A stretch of DNA of 64,000 bases, taken from contig NZ_LAXJ01000027.1 of the NCBI RefSeq assembly GCF_001441615.1, forward strand, positions 49,060 through 113,059. The letters run 5' to 3'. The notes under the pieces were generated by a model. The model saw nothing but the letters and a program-made list of their open reading frames with translations, was not told where the DNA came from and ran no database searches. A program made the translations under genes and the position numbers. Below are positions 19,108 to 27,252 of this stretch, in pieces; position 1 is the stretch's first letter, and every line of letters starts with the position of its first letter. This DNA is from Roseovarius atlanticus (GTDB lineage: Bacteria > Pseudomonadota > Alphaproteobacteria > Rhodobacterales > Rhodobacteraceae).

Positions 19108-19881
19108 ATGTTGAACGTCATTCACCACGTCTCCCAAGGCACGAAGCCACCGCTTCTTATCGCCCACGGCCTTTACGGCTCTGGCCGCAACTGGGGCGTC
19201 ATCGCCAAGCGGCTGTCAGATCGTGGCCCCGTGATGGCCGTGGACATGCGCAATCACGGCACAAGCCCCTGGTTTTCCACGCATTCCTATCAGGACATGG
19301 CCGCTGATCTTGCCGAGGTGATTGAGGCCGAGGCGGACGGTCCGGTGGACGTGCTGGGCCACTCCATGGGCGGCAAGGCGTCGATGGTGCTGGCATTGAC
19401 CCGTCCCGACCTTGTGAACCGGCTGATCGTCGCCGACATCGCGCCGGTCAGCTATAACCACAGCCAGGCGCAATATATCGACGCCATGCGCCGCGTGGAT
19501 CTTTCGACGATCACCAAGCGGTCGGACGCCGAGGCGCAGCTGGAAGGCGTCGTCGACGATCCGGCGCTTATCCCCTTCTTCACGCAATCTCTTGACGTGA
19601 AAGAGAAAAAATGGCGCCTCAACCTCGATACGCTTGAGGCCGAGATGCCCAAGATCCTCAGCTTTCCCGACCTGGACAGCCGGTTCGACGGCAAGACGCT
19701 GTTCCTCTCCGGCGCAAATTCTAACTACGTTTCACGTGAGTACCGCCCCCGCATCAAGGACCTTTTCCCGGACGCGACCTTCATCAAGATCAAGGACGCG
19801 GGCCACTGGCTTCATGCCGAGCGGCCGCGCGAATTCGAATCCGCCGTGCGCGGATGGCTGGAGAACACCGCGTCGGTATAG
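19108..19881 (+). CDS. Alpha/beta-fold hydrolase (YbfF/esterase type)
   Basis: 257 residues. The nucleophile elbow is GHSMGG (residues 84-89, Ser86). The oxyanion region is AHGLYGSGRNW near residues 19-29. The catalytic His lies in KDAGHWLHAERP near the C-terminus. This is the layout of small esterases/acyl-CoA thioesterases of the YbfF group; substrate unknown. The start MLNVIHHVSQG was preferred over an ATG 33 nt upstream because the core beta-strand begins here, though neither has a strong ribosome site. No signal peptide, so cytosolic. Confidence 0.85.
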   Translation: MLNVIHHVSQGTKPPLLIAHGLYGSGRNWGVIAKRLSDRGPVMAVDMRNHGTSPWFSTHSYQDMAADLAEVIEAEADGPVDVLGHSMGGKASMVLALTRPDLVNRLIVADIAPVSYNHSQAQYIDAMRRVDLSTITKRSDAEAQLEGVVDDPALIPFFTQSLDVKEKKWRLNLDTLEAEMPKILSFPDLDSRFDGKTLFLSGANSNYVSREYRPRIKDLFPDATFIKIKDAGHWLHAERPREFESAVRGWLENTASV

Positions 19882-19925
19882 CGTCGGTATCCGGGTGGCA
19901 TCGCGTCGGTGCGAAATCCGCGGCT

Positions 19926-20111
19926 TCAGCGGGCCTGATACAGCTGTTTCGCCACGATCCACGACACCGGAAAGGCCACCACGAACCCCGCCGCCGCGGT
20001 GATTAAGATCGGCGTCAGCGTGTCATAGCCCATGGCCAGGGCGGCGATGACGAACGAGCCTGCGAGGGTGGATCCGATGAAAACGTGCAAGATAACCATC
20101 AACCAGATCAT
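19926..20111 (-). CDS. Small two-TM hypothetical membrane protein
   Basis: 61 residues, nearly all in two hydrophobic helices (about 2-20 and 28-50) and ending with a short basic tail. The start MIWLMVILHVFIG was selected because a CGGAG ribosome site lies 8 nt upstream; the longer frame adds a basic leader. No recognised family. Confidence 0.6.
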   Translation of the reverse strand: MIWLMVILHVFIGSTLAGSFVIAALAMGYDTLTPILITAAAGFVVAFPVSWIVAKQLYQAR

Positions 20112-20330
20112 GACGGGTCTCCGAGTGGGAATGTTGCGCGTGCCCTGCATAGCGCGCCGCACCTATCGGCGCATTGATCTGGATCACGGGCGCCTGTCTC
20201 AGGCGGCTTGTGGCCGATTTGCGAAGATATGGTGAAATCCGTCGGTCGCGCCGCCAGATCTGGTTGACCGGCGCCAAACCACGCTATATCGCAAAGACAC
20301 AGGTGTTAGACGCGGTAGCATCACTGACAG

Positions 20331-20362
20331 CGGGGTCCGGAGGCCATTGGCCACGGACCCCG
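20331..20362. other. Strong hairpin in the gene-poor gap
   Basis: CGGGGTCCG (20331-20339) pairs with CGGACCCCG (20354-20362), and the interior GGCC-ATT-GGCC forms a second helix. There is no T-run on either side, so it is not a simple terminator. Could be part of a structured RNA or a protein-binding site. Confidence 0.5.
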
Positions 20363-20884
20363 TTCGCGTTCCGACCTACTGCCATTCGGCGCATCGGACA
20401 AAGTAAAGGCGCCAGGTGCTCAGACGCGGTCTTTGCATCGCGGGGGTCACCCCGCACCCTGACGCCTTTGCCGAACCGATCATCCCGGGGGGCATCCGGC
20501 TCAGCTTTGCCTCCGGCCTCAATGAGACCGTCAGCGATCTCGCCACCCGAAGGCAACGACACCGTTCCACACCCGTCGCCGGACATGGCCGCCTCAAGAC
20601 CCGAAGGCCCCTTGGCCACGAACAAGGGACAGGCCCCTGCCCGCCTGCATCGACCCGGCGATACGCAAGGTCGCCCTGGCCCCGAAAGGCGCGGGCATCC
20701 CCCGTGCATCGGCCTGAGCTGGCTTGGGCGGTCGTTAAGGCCCTGAGACCCCCGGTTCCGCCCGCGCCGGTCCCGAGGGGCCTTTGCGGCGCTGCGTCGG
20801 ATCAGCGACCCGGTGCAGACATTCAAATGACACATCCGAAACCGCGTTCAGGCAAGGAAAAAGCACTGCGGCATCGAAATTTCT

Positions 20885-21046
20885 TGGGGATAACCTGTTG
20901 ATATTGCGCCGGGAATTTCTGTGGATAAGCTCTGAAACCTCAACGTTTCGGCTGCTTTGCGCCGGGATAACTGCAATCGAGGCGCGAGCGGATGCACCTC
21001 GCCTGATTCTGCAGTTGCAAATTAACCTTTTCTATAAAATTGATTC
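20885..21046. promoter_or_regulatory. DnaA-box-like cluster with adjacent AT-rich stretch
   Basis: TGTGGATAA at 20920-20928 is a perfect complement of the DnaA box TTATCCACA. TGGGGATAA at 20885-20893 differs at one base and CCGGGATAA at 20962-20970 at two, all in the same orientation. About 45 nt further, 21016-21046 is AT-rich and carries TTAACC and a GATTC site; another GATTC is at 21005. This is an origin-like or DnaA-regulated layout, but three sites alone do not prove it. Confidence 0.35.
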
Positions 21047-21102
21047 AGAGTTGGGCGACTCACGTGGTATGGTGAAGGCACATATCACCAGGGTGGGGAC
21101 CC

Positions 21103-21390
21103 ATGTTTAAAACTTCTTTGTGCGCCGCCGCGGCGGCATTTCTCGTGATGGCCGACACTGCCAAGGCCGATACCTACATCCTCGTCAGCTGCTATCGCGG
21201 CCCATGGAACGAAGTGATCTGGGACAAGGCGAACCCGAACTTCGTCGATTCGCTGGTCGGCGCGGGCTACAGCCAGCAGGAAGCGACCAGCATCGCAAAC
21301 TACATCTGCCGCGACCCACGCCTCGTGAACAACCCGATCGCGCTCGCCAAGGAAGTGCGGGCCGCGATGAGAGCCGCCCCTCGCGGGTGA
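21103..21390 (+). CDS. Small secreted hypothetical protein
   Basis: 95 residues. A signal peptide of about 22 residues (MFKTSLCAAAAAFLVMADTA) is followed by a compact mature domain with two cysteines (ILVSCYRGPW and NYICRDPR) that could form a disulfide in the periplasm. The family is not recognised. An AT-rich upstream region with DnaA-like and GANTC motifs is the likely promoter zone. It is followed by a REP palindrome, which may act as its transcript end. Confidence 0.65.
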   Translation: MFKTSLCAAAAAFLVMADTAKADTYILVSCYRGPWNEVIWDKANPNFVDSLVGAGYSQQEATSIANYICRDPRLVNNPIALAKEVRAAMRAAPRG

Positions 21391-21433
21391 GCGACAGGCC
21401 GGGCGGCGACGCCCGGCTTTCAATGTCCAAGCC

Positions 21434-21498
21434 GTAGGGTGGGTGAAAACCCACGCCCCGCCACGTGTGGAACACGCGTGGGTTTTCACCCAACCTAC
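21434..21498. repeat. REP palindrome, left of the RAYT gene
   Basis: Left arm GTAGGGTGGGTGAAAACCCA starting at 21434, right arm ending CACCCAACCTAC at 21498. The arms pair over about 22 bp with one mismatch, and each also has an inner TGGGT-GAAA-ACCCA hairpin. The 5' GTAG tetranucleotide matches the mark recognised by REP-associated transposases. Same sequence family as the copy at 22005-22072. Confidence 0.85.
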
Positions 21499-21533
21499 AT
21501 GGCTTGTTAACCTTGGTACGGAACTATGGGTCC

Positions 21534-22010
21534 ATGCCAAGGTATCGACGCCTCTATGTCCCAGGTGGGACCTACTTCTTCACCGTCACGTTGGCCGACA
21601 GGTCGGCAACCACCCTGACCGATGAAATAGACCTTCTGAGGTCGGTCTATGCGTCGGTCGTGGCCCAGCACCCTTTGCATTGCGACGCCATGGTCGTTCT
21701 GCCGGACCACATCCACGCGGTCTGGACGCTGCCACCCGGCGACGACGATTTCCCGACGCGGTGGAGAAAGATCAAGGCGTTGTTTTCACGGCATTCGGCA
21801 ACGACTGGGTGCGTCAACCAAAGCAGGCGGCGCAAAGGCGAGCGGGGCATCTGGCAGCGGCGTTTCTGGGAACATGCCATCCGCGATGACGCGGACTTTC
21901 TCAAGCATGTTAACTATTGCCACTTCAATCCGGTGAAACACGGGTTGGTCGAACGACCCGAAGACTGGCCCTATTCCACGGTGCATCGAGATATACGCGC
22001 GGTCGCGTAG
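21534..22010 (+). mobile_element. REP-associated tyrosine transposase (RAYT, Y1/IS200-like)
   Basis: 158 residues, typical RAYT size. The HUH metal motif is in LPDHIHAVW (H59-I-H61). The candidate catalytic tyrosine Y128 lies in HVNYCHFNPVKHGLV, and WQRRFWEHAIRDD is the family's W..R(F/Y)(W/Y)EH block. The N-terminus MPRYRRLYVPGGTYFFTVTL is also standard. RAYTs are single-copy domesticated relatives of IS200/IS605 transposases that process REP hairpins. Here the gene is flanked by REP palindromes on both sides, and its own TAG stop lies inside the left arm of the downstream REP. The ribosome site is weak. Confidence 0.9.
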
Positions 22011-22080
22011 GGTGGGTGAAAACCCACGCGGCGCGACGTTCCCTGACGCGTGGGTTTTCACCCACCCTACGCCAATTTTT
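22005..22080. repeat. REP palindrome, right of the RAYT gene, doubling as a terminator
   Basis: A perfect 26-bp inverted repeat (22005-22030 with 22047-22072; arm begins GCGTAGGGTGGGTGAAAACC) followed by CAATTTTT. The T-run makes it a plausible rho-independent terminator for the RAYT gene. It also lies just beyond the stop of convergent lepA. Confidence 0.87.
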
Positions 22081-22097
22081 CACCGGGGCGGGCGCCC

Positions 22098-23897
22098 TCA
22101 GTTGTCCATCTTAAGCGCCGAAATAAACGCCTCCTGCGGGATATCCACCTTCCCGAACTGGCGCATCTTCTTCTTCCCCGCCTTCTGCTTATCCAAGAGC
22201 TTGCGCTTTCGGCTGGCGTCGCCGCCATAGCATTTGGCGGTCACGTCCTTGCGCAGGGCCGACAGCGTCTCGCGGGCGATCACCTTGCCGCCGATGGCGG
22301 CCTGGATCGGGATCTTGAACATGTGGCGCGGGATCAGGTCCTTGAGCTTTTCGCACATGGCGCGCCCACGCATCTCGGCCCGGTCGCGGTGCACCATCAT
22401 GCTGAGCGCGTCCACCGGCTCGTCATTCACCAGCACGGACATCTTCACCAGATTGTCCTCGCGGTAGCCTTCCAGTTGATAGTCGAACGACGCATAGCCC
22501 CGCGTCACCGATTTCAAGCGGTCGTAGAAGTCGAACACCACCTCGTTCAGCGGCAGGTCATAGACCGCCATCGCGCGGCTGCCGGCATAGGTCAGGTCCA
22601 TCTGGATGCCGCGCCGGTCCTGGCACAGCTTCAGCACGTCGCCCAAAAACTCGTCCGGCACCAGGATCGTCGCCTTGATCCGCGGCTCCTCCACATGGGC
22701 CACGGTCGAGGGGTCGGGCATGTCGGCGGGGTTGTGCAGGTCGATCTGCGTGCCGTCCTTCATGTAGACGTGGTAGATCACCGAGGGCGCGGTGGTAATG
22801 AGCTCGATATCGTATTCCCGCTCGATCCGGTCGCGGACCACTTCCAGGTGCAATAGCCCCAGGAACCCGCAGCGAAAGCCGAAGCCCAGCGCGGTGGAGC
22901 TTTCCATCTCGTAGCTGAAGGACGCGTCGTTCAGCGCCAGTTTCTCGATGGCGTCGCGCAGGTCCTCGAACTCGGCCGAGTCCACCGGGAAAAGCCCGCA
23001 GAAGACCACCGGCTGAGACGGGTTGAAGCCGGGCAGCGGCTCGGGCGTCTGGTTCTTCTCCAGCGTGATCGTGTCGCCCACGCGGGTGTCGCGGACCTGC
23101 TTGATCGAGGCGTTGAGATAACCGATCTCGCCCGGCCCCAGCTCCTTGACCGGTTTCATCGACGGGCGATAGACGCCGATATCGTCCACGTCATAGGTGC
23201 CGCCCGTTTTCATCATGCGGATGCGGTCGCCCTTCTTCAGAACCCCGTCGATGATCCGCACGATACAGATCACGCCCAGGTACTGGTCATACTTGCTGTC
23301 GACCAGCATCGCCTTCAGCGGCGCGTCGCGGGTGCCCTTGGGCGGGGGCAGAAGTTTGACGATGGCCTCCAGCACCTCGCGGATGCCCTCGCCCGTCTTG
23401 GCCGACACCGGGATCGCGCCCGACGCGTCGATGCCGATCACGTCCTCGACCTGTTCGGCAACCCGGCTGATATCCGAGGCGGGCAGGTCGATCTTGTTGA
23501 AAACAGGCACAATCTCGTGGTCGGCGTCGATTGCCTGATAGACATTGGCAAGCGTCTGCGCCTCGACCCCTTGGGTGGAGTCCACCACCAGCAGCGAGCC
23601 CTCGACCGCCCGCATCGAGCGCGAGACCTCGTAGGCGAAATCGACGTGCCCGGGCGTGTCGATCAGGTTCAGCACGTAATCCTCGCCATCGAGCGCGGTA
23701 TACTCGATGCGCACCGTGTTGGCCTTGATGGTGATGCCGCGCTCGCGCTCGATATCCATCGCATCGAGCAGCTGTTCCTTCATGTCGCGGTCCGGCACCG
23801 TGTCGGTGGCTTGGATCAGCCTGTCGGCCAGCGTCGATTTCCCGTGGTCGATATGCGCCACGATGGAGAAATTGCGGATATGCGAAAGCGGTGTCAT
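22098..23897 (-). CDS. lepA: Elongation factor 4 (back-translocating GTPase)
   Basis: 599 residues, full length. Ribosome-associated GTPase. The P-loop is [10 protein letters not shown] at residues 14-23, G2 region ERGITIKA, G3 DTPGHVDF and G4 NKIDLP. The C-terminal LepA-specific domain ends in [20 protein letters not shown], a basic tail that contacts tRNA/rRNA. A highly conserved housekeeping gene; convergent with the RAYT, divergent from the accessory gene that follows. Confidence 0.97.
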   Translation of the reverse strand: MTPLSHIRNFSIVAHIDHGKSTLADRLIQATDTVPDRDMKEQLLDAMDIERERGITIKANTVRIEYTALDGEDYVLNLIDTPGHVDFAYEVSRSMRAVEGSLLVVDSTQGVEAQTLANVYQAIDADHEIVPVFNKIDLPASDISRVAEQVEDVIGIDASGAIPVSAKTGEGIREVLEAIVKLLPPPKGTRDAPLKAMLVDSKYDQYLGVICIVRIIDGVLKKGDRIRMMKTGGTYDVDDIGVYRPSMKPVKELGPGEIGYLNASIKQVRDTRVGDTITLEKNQTPEPLPGFNPSQPVVFCGLFPVDSAEFEDLRDAIEKLALNDASFSYEMESSTALGFGFRCGFLGLLHLEVVRDRIEREYDIELITTAPSVIYHVYMKDGTQIDLHNPADMPDPSTVAHVEEPRIKATILVPDEFLGDVLKLCQDRRGIQMDLTYAGSRAMAVYDLPLNEVVFDFYDRLKSVTRGYASFDYQLEGYREDNLVKMSVLVNDEPVDALSMMVHRDRAEMRGRAMCEKLKDLIPRHMFKIPIQAAIGGKVIARETLSALRKDVTAKCYGGDASRKRKLLDKQKAGKKKMRQFGKVDIPQEAFISALKMDN

Positions 23898-23994
23898 GTA
23901 CCGCGTATGTAGTGGAAATCAAGGGTGGTCAAGGTGGCTTGAATAAGAGCGATGGGTCTATACGCTGACGCGATGTGTGACGGGAGCACAGGTA

Positions 23995-25107
23995 TTGAGA
24001 AACAACTCCAAAGAATTGAACACTTGGTTGGAAAGTCAACCCGACGGGATGAGCGTTCTAATCGCCTTAAGGTCCGCTCTTCGGGCACTTTCGATGCTTT
24101 CTGACGACCGAGTGGAACCCGACACACAGGACAAAGCTATTTTAAGCTGCGTTCGGGCTATTTCCCTTTCTCTGCATATTGCCCGAAATCCCAGTGCTGA
24201 ACTAAGCGAGCTGGCATTCTTGGTTTCTCGACGGGCCGCGAAAGCAGCAATCGAATGCCTCGATCAAGAGTATCGCAGCCCCAGAAAGAGGAAGGCAAGT
24301 GCCGGCACCACGTCATATGCTTGCGAAACTGCGAACCGATCTGCCAAAGCAGCCGAGCTTCAATCACAGTCAAGAACAAGAGGATTTGCCATCGACGCAA
24401 CGCTTGATGGTGTACCTGACAACCCCGAGGAAACACTTTCTGATTTCTATGTTCCGTTCGAAAAGCTTCTGATAAAACCTTTGTGGTCCGACGAAAGGCT
24501 GCAAGCTTCACAAAACACTATCGGAAAGGTCTTCCCCTCTGGCGCTTGGTCTTTCTGGCGCGAATGGTATCAAGGCTTTCTCGATGGCAACCCCATCGAC
24601 TGGGAGCTTCAGGCGCGGGTAGCATTGATTGACGATCCGATCTGGGAGGCCGGGCTGGACGCGGTAGCGGAGGAGATTGCCAAAATCGAGGCGGCCTATC
24701 AGGTTGAGAAATGTGCCTCGGACTTGGAAGAAAGCGCCTATCCACATTCCGACCTCAGAACCGCGCGTGGCATAGGGGACAACAATCCACCATCTTCGAT
24801 TGAAGACGCGCTCCAGACGTCGGACGGCGTGACGATTATTTGGGCCGCTGCGCGAGATTTGAAGGAAGAGGCGCAGGCAGCGAAGCCAGATAAGAAACGT
24901 GTGGAAATTGCACTGGGTGCCATTCTTGGTGTCTTGAAAGTATGCGGAGTTTGGATGGCGAAGAAAGTCGATAGCGGCTTGCAGGCTGCGGTTATCGCTG
25001 CGGGCAGCACCGGAGGAATTGCTGGTGCCGCTTGGGTCACGCAGAACAGTGACAAGATCTTGGACTTGGTTGATGCCGTACAGAAATGGTTGCCGTTCCT
25101 TCAATGA
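23995..25107 (+). CDS. AT-richer hypothetical protein, probable accessory gene
   Basis: About 370 residues. No confident family. Visible parts are a helical N-terminal half, then DFYVPFEKLLIKPLW, and a central WSFWREWYQGFLDGNPIDWE segment with DPIWEAGLDAVAEEIAKIEA. The C-terminal part is hydrophobic and glycine-rich (AAVIAAGSTGGIAGAAWV) and may touch the membrane. TTG at 23995 is chosen because GGGAG lies 8 nt before it; GTG 23977 and ATG 24049 are in-frame alternatives. Base use is clearly less GC-rich than lepA or acyP on either side, with AAA/ATT/TTT codons, which suggests horizontal origin. A REP-like fragment follows its stop. Confidence 0.7.
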   Translation: MRNNSKELNTWLESQPDGMSVLIALRSALRALSMLSDDRVEPDTQDKAILSCVRAISLSLHIARNPSAELSELAFLVSRRAAKAAIECLDQEYRSPRKRKASAGTTSYACETANRSAKAAELQSQSRTRGFAIDATLDGVPDNPEETLSDFYVPFEKLLIKPLWSDERLQASQNTIGKVFPSGAWSFWREWYQGFLDGNPIDWELQARVALIDDPIWEAGLDAVAEEIAKIEAAYQVEKCASDLEESAYPHSDLRTARGIGDNNPPSSIEDALQTSDGVTIIWAAARDLKEEAQAAKPDKKRVEIALGAILGVLKVCGVWMAKKVDSGLQAAVIAAGSTGGIAGAAWVTQNSDKILDLVDAVQKWLPFLQ

Positions 25108-25142
25108 GTTTTGACCGTATCGCAAGAGTTCGTGAGCAGAAT

Positions 25143-25154
25143 GCCCACCCTACC
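25143..25154. repeat. REP-like fragment
   Basis: The reverse strand reads GGTAGGGTGGGC, matching the GTAGGGTGGG arm of the two REP palindromes flanking the RAYT gene, but without a second arm. Probably a remnant. Confidence 0.4.
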
Positions 25155-25212
25155 GACCGACGCGACTATTTGGCCGTGTGCCCTATATCCTTCCCCAGAA
25201 CAGGAGGCGACC

Positions 25213-25494
25213 ATGCATAACGAGACGACACTCACCGGCGTTCTGGTGACCGGCAAGGTGCAGGGCGTGAACTACCGCGCCTGGACGCAGGAAGAGGCGC
25301 GGTCACGCGGCCTGCGCGGCTGGGTCAGGAACGAGGAGGACGGGTCGGTCCGGGCCGTTCTGTCGGGGCCGGAGGAGGCCGTGGCGGACATGCTGCGCGC
25401 GATGGAAAAGGGCCCACCGGCGGCAAAGGTCGAGCGGGTGGAACCCGAACCCGCCGAGGCACCCGAACAGGACGGGTTCGAGATCCTGCGCTGA
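25213..25494 (+). CDS. Acylphosphatase
   Basis: 93 residues, normal for the family. Hydrolyses acyl-phosphate bonds. Signature VTGKVQGVNYRAWTQEEA with the catalytic Arg22, and GWVRNEEDGSVRAVLSG with the catalytic Asn40. The start was fixed by a strong AGGAGG site 7 nt upstream of ATG 25213, rather than the in-frame ATG 102 nt earlier. The canonical GVGFR/GVxYR turn is intact, so it should be active. Confidence 0.92.
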   Translation: MHNETTLTGVLVTGKVQGVNYRAWTQEEARSRGLRGWVRNEEDGSVRAVLSGPEEAVADMLRAMEKGPPAAKVERVEPEPAEAPEQDGFEILR

Positions 25495-25510
25495 CGGCGC
25501 GTCTTTTCGC

Positions 25511-25543
25511 GACGTCATCCCGGACTTGATCCGGGATCTCCCG
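25511..25543. repeat. Short palindromic repeat ATCCCGGA-N5-TCCGGGAT
   Basis: Perfect 8-bp arms at 25517-25524 and 25530-25537 in the context GACGTCATCCCGG...GGGATCTC. This intergenic palindrome type is widespread in alphaproteobacterial genomes. Only this copy was noticed here. It sits between acylphosphatase and the MBL-fold gene. Confidence 0.6.
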
Positions 25544-25684
25544 CTCGTGGGCGCGGCGCGACGGACAACGCGGCACCGATGTGCTTCTCAAACAGGCATT
25601 GCAGCACACCGTGCGGCGTCGGCACCGACGCAAAGCTGACTTTCCCGTCCCATGCGCTACACTTCCCGTCAGGAGGTACTGCCG

Positions 25685-26533
25685 ATGGTCCGACTCGCCG
25701 TTTTGCTCGCCGCGCTTGCGACGACGCCCGTCTTGGTGCAGGAGGGCGCGGCGCAGGAGGCCCAGCGCAAGCCCAGCCATTGCCTGTCGATCGCGCAATC
25801 CGCACCGGGGCTCGACTATGTCCAGAAGGCCAGTTTCCGCGATCCGGTGCCCCAGGACAGGGTGCGCCTGCAATACATCGCCCACGCCTCGTTTCTGATC
25901 CAGGCCCATTCCGGCACCAGCGCGGTCACCGATTTCACCGGCTTCATCGGCAACGTGGATTTCCTGCCAGACGTGGTGACGATGAACCACGCGCATGAAA
26001 CCCATTGGACGCCCTTCCCCGATCCCGGCATTCCCAACGTGCTGCCCGGCTGGGGCGAAGAGCACGGCGCGGGCATCGACCATTACCTCGATCTGGGCGA
26101 TATGGTCATTCGCAATGTCTCGACCGATATCCGCTCGCGCTACGGCGCGCCGGCGGAGCCCGAGGGCAATTCGATCTTCGTTTTCGAGACGGCGGGGCTT
26201 TGCATCGGCCACCTGGGCCACCTGCACCACATGCCCACGGACGAGCAATTCGCGGCCTTGGGGCGGGTCGATGTGCTGCTGGCGCCGGTCGACGGGGGCT
26301 ACACCCTTCCCCTGCCCCGGATGATCGAGACGGTCAAGCGCCTGCGCTCGTCCATCGTCATCCCGATGCACTGGTTCGGCGATGGCACGCTTCAGGCGTT
26401 TCTGGCAGCGATGGAAGAGGAATTCGCGGTGGTGCGCACCGAGGACAGCGCGCTGACCGTATCCCTGGACACCCTGCCGGGGCAGCCCACCGTTATGGTG
26501 CTGCGGCCCGGGTGGCTGCGTGAGCCGGACTAG
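25685..26533 (+). CDS. Exported MBL-fold (metallo-beta-lactamase-like) hydrolase
   Basis: 282 residues. The N-terminal ~24 residues form a signal peptide, so it is periplasmic. The core has YIAHASFLIQAHSG and the metal motif NHAHETHW (H102, H104, H107), with Thr106 where most MBL enzymes have the HxHxDH aspartate. Later metal-ligand candidates lie in GHLGHLHH (about residues 178-185) and VIPMHWFGD near the C-terminus, an UlaG-like arrangement. Substrate unknown. An AGGAGG site precedes ATG 25685; an ATG 33 nt earlier is disfavoured. Confidence 0.8.
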   Translation: MVRLAVLLAALATTPVLVQEGAAQEAQRKPSHCLSIAQSAPGLDYVQKASFRDPVPQDRVRLQYIAHASFLIQAHSGTSAVTDFTGFIGNVDFLPDVVTMNHAHETHWTPFPDPGIPNVLPGWGEEHGAGIDHYLDLGDMVIRNVSTDIRSRYGAPAEPEGNSIFVFETAGLCIGHLGHLHHMPTDEQFAALGRVDVLLAPVDGGYTLPLPRMIETVKRLRSSIVIPMHWFGDGTLQAFLAAMEEEFAVVRTEDSALTVSLDTLPGQPTVMVLRPGWLREPD

Positions 26534-26536
26534 GGC

Positions 26537-27127
26537 CTAGCGTTTCCGGTCGCGGCGCGAACTCATCGGCTGGAACGCGACGCCGACATGAGCCTCGCAA
26601 TAGGGCTTGCCCGACTGAACCGGCAGACCGCAGAACCAGAAATCATCCGTCGCGGGGTCGCCCACGGGCCATTTGCAGGTCCGCTCGGTCAACTCCATCA
26701 GCGTCAGCCGCTTGGCCTTCTTCTCGATCTCACTGACCTTGGCCAGCGCGGCGGGGTCGATCTCGTTCGCCGACGGCTGCGGCGGCAGGGGCTGGCCTGC
26801 CGGGATGATCGCCTTGACGCGGCTCGCCGCGGCACTGGGCGCGGGCTCTTCCTTGGGCTCGGGCTTTTTCGCCTCGGGCTTGGGCGCCGCGGGCTTGGCC
26901 TTGGCCGCCGCCGGCTTGGCCTTGGCGGCAGGCTTGGCCTTGGCCGGTGTCTCGGACGCGGCCGCACCATTGCCCGAGCCGCTGCGGTTCGACAAGCCAA
27001 GGCGGTGCACCTTGCCGATCACGGCGTTGCGGGTCACCCCGCCCAGTTCCTTGGCGATCTGGCTGGCCGACTGGCCTTCGCCCCACATCTTCTTCAGCAG
27101 TTCGACGCGCTCGTCACTCCAGGACAT
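26537..27127 (-). CDS. gcrA: GcrA cell cycle regulator
   Basis: 196 residues. Alphaproteobacterial transcription factor that works with sigma70 at promoters with CcrM-methylated GANTC sites. The N-terminal DNA-binding HTH is WSDERVELLKKMWGEGQSAS, then QIAKELGGVTRNAVIGKVHR. A long Ala/Lys/Pro linker (about residues 48-125) is low complexity. The conserved C-terminal sigma-binding part is ERTCKWPVGDP...FCGLP..SGKPYCEAH, with Cys/His spacing kept. The linker is longer than in Caulobacter GcrA. Convergent with the MBL-fold gene (3 nt apart). Confidence 0.94.
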   Translation of the reverse strand: MSWSDERVELLKKMWGEGQSASQIAKELGGVTRNAVIGKVHRLGLSNRSGSGNGAAASETPAKAKPAAKAKPAAAKAKPAAPKPEAKKPEPKEEPAPSAAASRVKAIIPAGQPLPPQPSANEIDPAALAKVSEIEKKAKRLTLMELTERTCKWPVGDPATDDFWFCGLPVQSGKPYCEAHVGVAFQPMSSRRDRKR

Positions 27128-27252
27128 GAGCCACCTTTCATTGGTTCATCACGCCGCGGGGCACCCCGGGGCGTGGTCTTTTTATCAGTCGCCCTATTCT
27201 AATCACTGAGCGTTGAGTTACAAGGCACCGCAGGACGACAATCGAGGCCGAG

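Larger units (their letters stand above)
20112..21102. other. Gene-poor interval of about 1 kb
   Basis: No convincing protein gene on either strand: the open frames here overlap on opposite strands, are Arg/Pro-rich and lack ribosome sites. The left two-thirds is GC-rich and holds a strong hairpin at 20331-20362. The right third (20860-21060) becomes AT-rich, with DnaA-box-like motifs, two GATTC (CcrM-type) sites and a TTAACC half-site, ahead of the small secreted-protein gene. No tRNA, tmRNA or RNase P signature was found by eye. Confidence 0.6.

Noticed and set aside
20174..20901. Possible genes in the gap (frames of 160-190 codons on both strands)
   Set aside because: Overlapping on opposite strands, Arg/Pro-rich, no ribosome sites and no recognisable fold. 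Treated as non-coding.
20112..21102. tmRNA, RNase P RNA or signal recognition particle RNA in the gap
   Set aside because: None of the conserved cores known to me (for example GAGGAAAGTCCGGGC of RNase P or the SRP GGAAGCAGCC loop) was found on either strand.
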